This document shows positions 15,833-22,870 of a DNA stretch of 33,878 nt, one piece after another (within the stretch, counting starts at the first letter, position 1; each line of letters starts with the position of its first letter). Position numbers and translations under genes: made by a program. The notes beneath the pieces are model-generated. The model saw nothing but the letters and a program-made list of their open reading frames with translations. It was not told the DNA's origin and searched no databases. This DNA is from CAZCAC01 sp964496575 (GTDB lineage: Bacteria; Planctomycetota; UBA1135; GCA-002686595): assembly GCA_964496575.1 (NCBI GenBank), contig CAZCAC010000092.1:1-33878 (forward strand), in the 5' to 3' direction.

Positions 15833-17401
15833 CTACTCGCGCGACGGGGCCCCACGCTGCACCACCAGGAGCTGCCTCGGGCGCGGGCTCTTCGCCGGAT
15901 CCAGGGGCAGGACCTCCAGCGGCCGATTCAGTCCCCCGAGGCGCGGATCACGACGCAGCTGGGCGACCGTCCCCGGATACCAGAACGCATCGACGTAGGT
16001 CGGCTCGCGGTCGGCGAAGAAGTCGAGCGGGACCATCTTGTCGTGCCCCGGGGAGCCGAGCACCTCGGGCACGGGCAGCATCGCCACCTCTCGAGTCACC
16101 AGCCCGCAACGATCGAACACGAACAGCCGCGAGTAGTACCCGATCGCGCCCACCGCGGAGAAGGAGATCGAGTCCCCCGGCCTGGAGACCTGCGCCAGCG
16201 CCTTGCCGAGGTCTCGCCACGCCTCCATCTGCGCGATCATCCGTCGCCACTGGTCGAGCTCGTTGCGCTCTCGCGGTGCGTTCTGGTTGCGGCGCACGGA
16301 GAAGGACGCCCGCCAGGTCGCGGGCGTCAACGCGCCGCCGAAGGCGGGAGGCAGCATCGTCGCCACGCACAGCAGCGCGCCCACGACCGCGCCGACCGAG
16401 CCCGGGCGCTTCTCGAGGGTGGCGAGGCCGGCGCCGAAGAGCAGCACCGCGAACGGCAGCGCGGGAACCAGGAAGCGGCTGAAGGCCATGAAGTCCCCGC
16501 CGGCGATCACCGTGTGGAGCAGGGTGATGAGAACGACGACGAGCGCCGGCCCCACGCGTCTCTCCCGCCAGCGACGGGCGAGCAGCACCCCGCCGACGGC
16601 GAGGACGAGCCCGGGGAAGGTCAGGAGGACGTGCACCAGGTAGTCACCGCCGCGCCCGAGCGCCGCCGCGGAGAGCCCGACCTTGGCGCGGGCGGTGTTG
16701 GGCAGCCAGTCGTCGTAGGTCGACCAGCGCCAGAGGAGGAACGCGCCGAGGACGATCACCGAGATCGCCGCTCCCCCCAGCGCGGGCCGCCACCGCTCCG
16801 GCTCGCGGGCGAGGAGGCCGACGACGATCGCCGGGCCCAGGATCCACAGGACCCACCACGCCCCGTCGGCGCGCAGCAGGACGACCGCCCCGGCCAGCAG
16901 GCCGAGCTTCCAGAAGGCGGCCGGTCGCTCGCCGAGCCACAGCGTAGCGAAGAGCACCACCAGCGCCGCCGCGAAGGGCATCGTCGCCATCCCTCCGGTC
17001 GCCCACACCGCGAGCGGCGGCGCGCAGCCCAGCGCCAGGGCCGCGCCGCAGGTGGCCAGCGGCGTCCGCGCCGCGCGGTCCGCGAGCAAGCGCGTGGTGA
17101 TCCACACCAGCACGACTCCCGCGGTGACCGAGAGCACCCGGGACAGGATGAGCGGCGACAGGCCGAGCTTCAGCCCCCCCGCCATGAGCAGCGCCCAGAG
17201 AAACTCGCTGTACCCCTCCACCGGAGGCTCGACTCCGGGGTTGAAGCACAGCCCCTCGCCTTCCGCCAGGTTGCGGGAGTAGCGGAAGGTGATGAACGCG
17301 TCGTCGCAGAGGAAGTCGAAGCGCCACACCAGGAGGAGGAAGGGCACCAGGGCGACCAGGAAGGCGATCCTGCGCCAGCGGCGTGCAGCGTCGTTCGGCA
17401 T
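15833..17401 (-). CDS. GT-C-type membrane glycosyltransferase
   Basis: 522 aa with about ten membrane helices from residue 12 onward and a soluble C-terminal tail of about 150 residues. The first extramembrane loop has the Asp pair DDAFITFRYSRNLAEGEG at 33-50 followed by FNPGVEPPVEGYSEFLWALL. The D-D-A-F/Y-I-x-x-R-Y signature with E-G-Y/S-x-F-L-W is typical of the GT-C superfamily that uses polyprenyl-phosphate sugars on the outer face of the inner membrane (AftB-like / family 39-like). Donor and acceptor are unknown. The start at 17401 has TATCCT 7 nt upstream on the minus strand and no Shine-Dalgarno, so it is probably leaderless. It is divergent from the histidine kinase gene. Confidence 0.8.
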   Translation of the reverse strand: MPNDAARRWRRIAFLVALVPFLLLVWRFDFLCDDAFITFRYSRNLAEGEGLCFNPGVEPPVEGYSEFLWALLMAGGLKLGLSPLILSRVLSVTAGVVLVWITTRLLADRAARTPLATCGAALALGCAPPLAVWATGGMATMPFAAALVVLFATLWLGERPAAFWKLGLLAGAVVLLRADGAWWVLWILGPAIVVGLLAREPERWRPALGGAAISVIVLGAFLLWRWSTYDDWLPNTARAKVGLSAAALGRGGDYLVHVLLTFPGLVLAVGGVLLARRWRERRVGPALVVVLITLLHTVIAGGDFMAFSRFLVPALPFAVLLFGAGLATLEKRPGSVGAVVGALLCVATMLPPAFGGALTPATWRASFSVRRNQNAPRERNELDQWRRMIAQMEAWRDLGKALAQVSRPGDSISFSAVGAIGYYSRLFVFDRCGLVTREVAMLPVPEVLGSPGHDKMVPLDFFADREPTYVDAFWYPGTVAQLRRDPRLGGLNRPLEVLPLDPAKSPRPRQLLVVQRGAPSRE

Positions 17402-17408
17402 GGTTCAC

Positions 17409-17443
17409 AGGATAGCGCGCCCGGAGCGGCGAGTCCGTATCAT
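17409..17443. promoter_or_regulatory. Divergent leaderless promoter pair
   Basis: The 49-nt gap between two divergent start codons has TATCCT on the minus strand (complement of 17409-17414), 7 nt before the glycosyltransferase ATG. It also has TATCAT on the plus strand (17438-17443), 7 nt before the histidine kinase ATG. Neither has an obvious -35 or Shine-Dalgarno. The two promoters overlap so closely that they may compete. Confidence 0.5.
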
Positions 17444-17450
17444 CCACCCC

Positions 17451-19157
17451 ATGAATCCGCCGGCCGCACCGTTCGATCGCTTCCAGACGGAGGCGGTGGT
17501 ACACCTCGACGAGGTGCGCGACGCCGACCGTGCGCTGAAGCGCGCCCTGAAGATCGCCCGCGAGGCGTTCGGCGCCGACGAGGCGTGCCTGGCGACGCTA
17601 CGCCCGGGCGAGGGACGCGCGAAGATCTACGCCTCCCTCCCCGGCGGCGCGCTGTGGAAGAAGGAGCCGTTCGTGCCCTTCCTCGAGGGGCGGCGCCCGC
17701 GCCTCTCCCCCACCCGCCTCTTCGCCCTGATCACCCGGCGCACCCGGCCCTGGGGCGTGATTGCCCTGCGCAACCGCTCGCGCCGCTTCGGCCGGAGCGC
17801 GGTGCGCGACGCCGCGCGGATGGGAAGCAGCCTCTCGCGGATCATCCAGCGCATCGACGACGCGCGGCTGGCGGAGATCCGCGCGCGGCTCGATCGGAAG
17901 ATGATGGAGCAGCTGCGACCGCTCGACCTCTTCTACCAGATCCTGCACGGGCTGCGGACGCTGACCCGCTACGACCACTCCGCCGCGGTGCTGATCCGCG
18001 AGGCGGACTCGTTGCACTTCGAGGTGGTCGCCGAGCAGGTCTCCTGGCGCAAGGCGAAGAGCCAGCGGATCGGCGACAAGCTGCTCGTCGAGGCCCCTGC
18101 GTTCCGGGTGCTGCAGCGCGGGGAGGTCCTCGGCTTCGCCCGACGCGGGGAACGCTGGAAGGAGTGGGCCGATCGTGACGAGGCGCGACCGCTCGCCTCG
18201 CTCGTCTCCGAGGAAGGCGGCGACGACCGCAAGCGCGCCGCCGCCGTGCTCGCCGCCCCGCTGGGAACGCGCGAGCATACCTCCGGCATCCTCCTGGTGG
18301 CCGCGTGCCACCCGACGAGCCTGGACCGCTACGAGGCGGATCGGCTCCAGCGCTTCCTGCCGGTGGCCTCGGTGGCGATCCGCAACATGGGTCGCGCGAC
18401 CTCGCTCGAGGAAGGCATCCTCGAGGCGGAGCGACGCAACGCGCTGGCCACCCTGGCGCGCGGGGTCTCGCACGACGTGAACAACGCGTTCGGCTCGGTC
18501 CTGCCGCTGGTGCAGCAGATGATCGAGGACGTGCGCAGCGGCCACCTCGACCCCGAGGAGCTCCTGCGCGACCTGCAGCAGGTCGAGGGCTCCCTGCAGG
18601 TCTGCCGCCGCATCTTCGGCGGCATGCTCTCCCTCGCGCACGGCGCCGTGCGCACCATCGGCGAGGGCAACCTGCAACGCGCCGTCGAGGGAATGCGCGC
18701 CGTGCTCGAGTCCAGCCTGCAGAGCCGCGGCGTGCAGCTCCTGGTGGAGCTCGCCCCCGACCTGCCCTTCGTGCGCGGCTCGCAGTCGGATCTCGAGCAG
18801 CTCGTCCTGAACCTGACCACCAACGCGCGCGACGCGATGCCCGCGGGCGGCACGCTGCGAATCCGCGCCTCGCTGGAGGAGGGTGCGGTGGTCGTCTCGA
18901 TCGAGGACACCGGCGACGGGATCCCCGCCGAGCACCTCTCCCGGATCAAGGAGCCGTTCTTCACCACCCGATCGCAGGGTACGGGGCTGGGCCTGGCGAT
19001 CTGCCGCTCGATCCTCTGGCGGATGCGCGGCGAGATGGAGGTGAAGAGCGAGGTGGGGCGCGGCACGACGGTCCACTTGCGGCTGCCCGTTGCGGGCGAG
19101 GAGCGACCGGACGAGAAGCAGGGCGACTCCACGACGGAGCTGGAGGTGACGCGATGA
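17451..19157 (+). CDS. Soluble GAF-domain histidine kinase
   Basis: 568 aa, no membrane segment or signal peptide, so cytoplasmic. Residues 15-135 look like a degenerate GAF-like domain, and 155-315 like a second GAF domain. The kinase core follows: H-box LARGVSHDVNNAFGSVLPLV with His341, N-box LNLTTNARDAM at 453-462, G1 box EDTGDGI, F-box FFTT at 503-506 and G2 box GTGLGLAI at 510-517. It should autophosphorylate on His341 in response to a bound ligand or partner protein. The ATG at 17451 has TATCAT 7 nt upstream. The stop overlaps the next gene's start (ATGA), preceded by GGAGGTGA, so the partner response regulator is translationally coupled. Confidence 0.9.
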   Translation: MNPPAAPFDRFQTEAVVHLDEVRDADRALKRALKIAREAFGADEACLATLRPGEGRAKIYASLPGGALWKKEPFVPFLEGRRPRLSPTRLFALITRRTRPWGVIALRNRSRRFGRSAVRDAARMGSSLSRIIQRIDDARLAEIRARLDRKMMEQLRPLDLFYQILHGLRTLTRYDHSAAVLIREADSLHFEVVAEQVSWRKAKSQRIGDKLLVEAPAFRVLQRGEVLGFARRGERWKEWADRDEARPLASLVSEEGGDDRKRAAAVLAAPLGTREHTSGILLVAACHPTSLDRYEADRLQRFLPVASVAIRNMGRATSLEEGILEAERRNALATLARGVSHDVNNAFGSVLPLVQQMIEDVRSGHLDPEELLRDLQQVEGSLQVCRRIFGGMLSLAHGAVRTIGEGNLQRAVEGMRAVLESSLQSRGVQLLVELAPDLPFVRGSQSDLEQLVLNLTTNARDAMPAGGTLRIRASLEEGAVVVSIEDTGDGIPAEHLSRIKEPFFTTRSQGTGLGLAICRSILWRMRGEMEVKSEVGRGTTVHLRLPVAGEERPDEKQGDSTTELEVTR

Positions 19158-20320
19158 ACCCGACCCGGATCCTGGTCGTCGACGACGAGGTCACCATGCT
19201 CCACAGCGTGGAGCGCGTGCTGCGCTCCTCCCACGAGGTGTCGATCGCCGCGACGCCCGCGGAGGCGCTCGAGGCGGTGCGCGAGCACCGGCCGCAGCTG
19301 GCGGTGATCGACATCCGCATGCCGGAGCTGGACGGCTTCGAGGTGATGAGCCGGCTGCGTGAGGTGCACCCCGAGCTGGACGTGATCTTCATGACCGGCG
19401 CGGTGCACGAGCTCGACTCGCAGCTGATCCGGGCGATCCGCGAGAAGGCCTTCTACTTCATCCAGAAGCCCTTCGATCGCGAGGTGCTCCTGACCCTGGT
19501 CGATCGGTGCCTGGAGCAGCGGCGCCTCTCCGACGAGAACCGCGCCTACCTCTCGAACCTGGAGGCGGAGCTCGCGGCGGCGCGGACCTTCCAGGAGAGC
19601 ATGATCCCGCCGCTCACCGCGCGCTTCGGCCCGGCGTCGATCGTCGCGAGCTACCAGCCTTGCGAGACCCTCGGCGGCGATCTCTTCGACTACGCCGACG
19701 TCGGCGACGGGCGCTGCGCCCTCCTGGTCGCCGACGTCAGCGGCCACGGCGTGGGAGCGGCGATGCTGACCGGCATCGTCAAGTCCGCCTTCCATCGCAG
19801 CAGCGACAAGGCGTGGGCCCCCGACGTGGTCGCGCGGCGGGTCGCTTCCGCGCTGGCGCCCTTCGAGGCGGACCGCTTCGTCACTCTCTTCGCCGCTCGT
19901 TTCGACCCGGCGCGGTCTCTGCTGGAGTACGTCGACGCCGGGCACCCGGCGCCCTTCCTCCGCGGGGTCAGAACGTCCACCACCCAGCTCTCGATCACCG
20001 GCCCCTTGATCTCTCCCGTGTTCCCCGACCTCGGCTGGACGATGGAGCACGTGGAGCTCTCCCCCGGGGACCAGCTCCTGGTGTACACCGACGGCCTGAC
20101 CGAGGCGCGGGGCGAGCAGGGGTTCTACGGCGAGGAACGGATCGCCGCGCTGCTCGACGACAGCGAACGCCGCGGACCGGAGCTCTTGGCGGAGCTGCTC
20201 GAATCGATCGAGCGCTTCACCGGCGGGCGCCCGGCGGACGACGATCGCACCGTCGCCGCGGTGACGATCGAGGCGGAATCTACTGGCGCGGAATTGCCGG
20301 GCAGGTCTGCCGCGGAGTGA
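19154..20320 (+). CDS. Response regulator with PP2C/SpoIIE phosphatase output
   Basis: 388 aa. Residues 5-120 are a complete receiver: Asp10, Asp11, phosphoacceptor Asp53 in VIDIRMPELDG, Thr81 and Lys105. A short coiled coil follows. Residues 150-375 are a SpoIIE/RsbU-type PP2C phosphatase with GGDLFDY at 174-180, DVSGHGVGAAM at 194-204, YTDGLTEAR and DDDRTVAAV. Such RsbU-like regulators usually dephosphorylate an anti-sigma-factor antagonist in partner-switching pathways; no such antagonist or RsbW-like kinase lies in the window. The start is firm: ATG overlaps the kinase stop with GGAGGTGA 7 nt before it. Phosphorylation by the adjacent kinase is the expected input. Confidence 0.92.
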   Translation: MNPTRILVVDDEVTMLHSVERVLRSSHEVSIAATPAEALEAVREHRPQLAVIDIRMPELDGFEVMSRLREVHPELDVIFMTGAVHELDSQLIRAIREKAFYFIQKPFDREVLLTLVDRCLEQRRLSDENRAYLSNLEAELAAARTFQESMIPPLTARFGPASIVASYQPCETLGGDLFDYADVGDGRCALLVADVSGHGVGAAMLTGIVKSAFHRSSDKAWAPDVVARRVASALAPFEADRFVTLFAARFDPARSLLEYVDAGHPAPFLRGVRTSTTQLSITGPLISPVFPDLGWTMEHVELSPGDQLLVYTDGLTEARGEQGFYGEERIAALLDDSERRGPELLAELLESIERFTGGRPADDDRTVAAVTIEAESTGAELPGRSAAE

Positions 20321-20377
20321 CCAGGGTGACGCCGCGGCGGCGCTGCGGGTTTGCTCCGTACCTCGCAAGTTCGCGAT
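20321..20377. other. Convergent intergenic spacer
   Basis: Fifty-seven bases between the convergent phosphatase and Kelch genes. A 24-nt near-repeat begins at 20302 in the end of the phosphatase gene and runs into this spacer; its second copy is at 28470. No clear terminator hairpin. Confidence 0.35.
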
Positions 20378-21853
20378 CTACGGCCGGAACGTGGCGGAGA
20401 GCGCGTCGGAGAGGTTGAACTGCTCCCCGCCGTGCGCCGGATCGCGATACCAGAGCTGGAAGTTCCACGTCGATTCGGAGAGGATCTGGCCGTCGCTGCC
20501 GGATAGCACAGTGAAGTCGACGTGGCGGATGAGGGTACCGTCTGCATTCGTCGGCGACGCCGGGCCCAGGCGGAAGATCCCCGTGGGGAGGGGAGCGACG
20601 CAACGGTAGCCGTTGCCGAAAGGAACCTCGGTCTGGCTCGGGCCGAAGTAGAAGAGGCCGAACTGATGGGGCGGCGCGTGGGCCACGGTGAGGTGGAAGT
20701 CGTTCGCGGCGATGCTCGTCGAACCGACGTACCCGATTCGCGCCCCGGAACCGACGGAGTTCGGGGCCCCGATGCAGTAGTAGGTGACGTCGTCCTCGGG
20801 ATCGGGATCGAAGGTCCAGGTATCGCCGAGGACGGTGCCCTGGTGACTCTCACCACCGTAGAGCAGCACCTCGTCGTGGTCCTCCACGAAGGCGATGTCC
20901 GTGTGAGATCTCCCGACAGGCGCCGGCGGCGTGATTCCATCGTGGACCAGATCCCACATTGTGCCGTCCCAGGTCCACAGATCGGCATACCGGGGGTTCA
21001 TGCCCACGTGGGTCATCCCACCGTACAGGTAGATCAACCCCGTTTCCGGATCTTGAGCCATGCCATGCCCGGTACGAGGACCAGGTCCTCCAGGCTCCGC
21101 GGGGGCGAGCAGCTCCCATTCGCTTCCGTCCCACGCCCACATGTCATCGAGCGCGACCTCGTTGTAGGGATCGTCCGTGCCACCGTACAGGAGCGCTCTC
21201 TTCGTCCGCGTGTCGTAGGTCATCCCGTGCGCGCCGCGCTGCGTGGGACAGCCGCCCCCGCCGGGGTGGACCTGGCTCCAACCCTCTTCGGGATCCAGCT
21301 CCCAGGTGTCGTCCACGTATCCCACACCATCAACCCATCCCCCGAAGAGTACGAAGACGTCACGATCGGAGTCGTAGACCATCACGGCGGCCGAGCGAAA
21401 GCCGGGTGTCGGACCACCGTCGAACTCCTCCTCGGTCCAGGAGGTCCCGTCCCACCGCCAGGTGTCGTCGAAGTAGATCTGCTCGCCTCCCTGGTACCCG
21501 CCGAACAACCAGGTGTTGCCCTGGCCGTCGTCGTCCGCCGCCGCCTGCCCGCGATCGTCCGGGCCGTCGGAGCTCCCGTCCCAGACCTTGCTCCACGACC
21601 GCGTCGCCGCGGCCCAGCTCCAGATCTCCGAGTAGTGACCACTCGCATGCCCACCGAGAATCGTCAGCACCTCGTGGCGATCGCTGTCGTAGACGATGCT
21701 CGACAGGTACCGGTTGCCCATGCCCGGGGCATCCCCTTCCTGGGTCCACGCCTCCTGCGGCAGTGCCAGCGCGGCCGAGGCCATGACCAGTGTCGCGAGC
21801 GATCCGAAGCCGACCTTACCTAGCGCGGAACCCCCCATTTGAATCTCGTACAT
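20378..21853 (-). CDS. Secreted Kelch-repeat protein
   Basis: 491 aa. A signal peptide (residues about 10-31, ending ASAALALP) is followed by six or so Kelch-type units between 45 and 345, recognised by the repeated pattern of GG after a hydrophobic pair (TILGGH, WLFGGY, VLFGGW, LLYGGT, YLYGGM, LLYGGE) and W-x-W-D/W strands. This should form a beta-propeller. Residues 359-491 are a small C-terminal domain (YCIGAPNSVGSGARIG, FGLFYFGP, NFQLWYRDPA) shared with the propeller protein at 12406-15546. The start at 21853 has AAGGAG about 10 nt upstream; the second Met at residue 6 is a possible alternative. It is convergent with the phosphatase gene. Function and location beyond export are unknown. 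Confidence 0.8.
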   Translation of the reverse strand: MYEIQMGGSALGKVGFGSLATLVMASAALALPQEAWTQEGDAPGMGNRYLSSIVYDSDRHEVLTILGGHASGHYSEIWSWAAATRSWSKVWDGSSDGPDDRGQAAADDDGQGNTWLFGGYQGGEQIYFDDTWRWDGTSWTEEEFDGGPTPGFRSAAVMVYDSDRDVFVLFGGWVDGVGYVDDTWELDPEEGWSQVHPGGGGCPTQRGAHGMTYDTRTKRALLYGGTDDPYNEVALDDMWAWDGSEWELLAPAEPGGPGPRTGHGMAQDPETGLIYLYGGMTHVGMNPRYADLWTWDGTMWDLVHDGITPPAPVGRSHTDIAFVEDHDEVLLYGGESHQGTVLGDTWTFDPDPEDDVTYYCIGAPNSVGSGARIGYVGSTSIAANDFHLTVAHAPPHQFGLFYFGPSQTEVPFGNGYRCVAPLPTGIFRLGPASPTNADGTLIRHVDFTVLSGSDGQILSESTWNFQLWYRDPAHGGEQFNLSDALSATFRP

Positions 21854-22029
21854 GAATCTCCATCTCCTTGATCTTCAGTGGGGCCGTGCCCCGAATCTCG
21901 AGCTGTCTGAAGGGCCAATGGACGGAGCCGATCAGGGCTGACTGGCTTTCTGCCTTTTTCTCGAGATCACCAGGTCCCGATCGTCCGGGGAACACGCCAT
22001 CTTCCGCGATGCGGTCTGCCCACGAACCG

Positions 22030-22045
22030 GAATCGTCAACGATTC
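22030..22045. repeat. Dyad overlapping ECF stop codon
   Basis: GAATCGT and ACGATTC arms around CA form a near-perfect 16-bp palindrome that spans the minus-strand TGA of the ECF gene. No T-run follows it on the minus strand, so it is not a typical terminator. Confidence 0.4.
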
Positions 22046-22710
22046 TCCGAACCCGTCGGGCGTCGATGCATCAACTTCCCCAGCCTCGCGACCGCCCGGC
22101 TGTGCCGCTGCTGTACGGCCGAGACCGAGATCCCCAGGTGCTGCGCCGCTTCCACGCAGGACAGCTCGTCGTAGTCGAGCAGTCGCAGCACGGTCCGATC
22201 CTGCTCGGACAACCTGGCGAGGCAGCCCTGGAGCTTCCGGACGGTCTCCGTGCGGCCGTGGGTCCGGGAGGGAGTGTGGGAATCGGCAGCGCCGAGCTGA
22301 TCGAAGGGGTTGCCGGAGTCGGCTGGGCTCACCCGGGCCTCCTTCGCCGGCGTTCGCTTCTCCGCTCGCTCGCGTTTGATCGCCCGGGCCATGGTCCGGT
22401 CGGCGATTGTGGCCACCAGCTCCCGGAAGGCCGCCACGCCCAGATTCTCGAAACGCCCCCGGAGCTTGACCAGGTCCGCCGCGGTCAACTGCAAGATGTC
22501 GCTCGCTCCCATCCGCGCCTTCAGGTCGCGGGGCATACGCGCGCGCAACCGACGCAGGATGCGCGGGGTCTCGCGGTCGACGAGCTCGCCGAGCGCGTCG
22601 TCGTCACCGCGCGCGAAGCGAGAGAGCAGATCGGCCGAGCGCTGCTCCTCGGCGGGAGGGAATCGGTCTTCGGGGGAGGAGAGCATCTCTGGAATGCCAC
22701 AGGATGCCAC
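22036..22710 (-). CDS. ECF sigma factor, planctomycete kinase-linked type
   Basis: 224 aa. Region 2 runs from about residue 25: LLSRFARGDDDALGELVDRE, then ASDILQLTAADLVKLRGRFEN and FRELVATIADRTMARAIKRERAEKR. Region 4 has LSEQDRTVLRLLDYDELSCVEAAQHLGIS and the recognition helix VSAVQQRHSRAVARL. The spaced region 2 with (A)SD-I-x-Q and the basic R-x-E-K-R linker is the form seen in planctomycete ECF sigma factors that sit next to Ser/Thr kinases, and here it is divergent from two such kinases. A phospho-dependent sigma is therefore the obvious model (inference); no anti-sigma gene is adjacent. The start is uncertain: GTG at 22710 or ATG at 22686, neither with a strong Shine-Dalgarno. Confidence 0.82.
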   Translation of the reverse strand: MASCGIPEMLSSPEDRFPPAEEQRSADLLSRFARGDDDALGELVDRETPRILRRLRARMPRDLKARMGASDILQLTAADLVKLRGRFENLGVAAFRELVATIADRTMARAIKRERAEKRTPAKEARVSPADSGNPFDQLGAADSHTPSRTHGRTETVRKLQGCLARLSEQDRTVLRLLDYDELSCVEAAQHLGISVSAVQQRHSRAVARLGKLMHRRPTGSENR

Positions 22711-22816
22711 GCCTTCCGTCTTTCCGACAGAGGGGAGCGGCCCGCGGGAGAAAAGCGCCCAAAACCCGGTCAGCTCGGGGGCGCAATGGAGATTGGTAAG
22801 CCGGCGGACCGCCGCC

Positions 22817-22849
22817 GGAACGACGGAGCCCGAGAGAGTCGACTATCAT
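22817..22849 (+). promoter_or_regulatory. Composite promoter before kinase genes
   Basis: GGAAC at 22817-22821, 16 nt, then GTC at 22838-22840 matches an ECF-type -35/-10 pattern. TATCAT at 22844-22849 matches the housekeeping-like TAYCMT hexamer seen elsewhere, giving a start near 22856. The two elements overlap, so the kinase genes could be read by either an ECF or the main sigma factor. Confidence 0.4.
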
Positions 22850-22870
22850 GGCAGCCAGGATCCCCCGCCG

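Noticed and set aside
15536..18178. 880-codon open frame on the plus strand
   Set aside because: It is antisense to the glycosyltransferase and runs out of frame into the kinase; Arg/Pro/Gly-rich composition and no family motif. A GC-rich shadow.
18329..20368. 679-codon open frame antisense to the kinase and phosphatase
   Set aside because: Both sense genes have full sets of catalytic motifs and coupled starts; the antisense frame has none.
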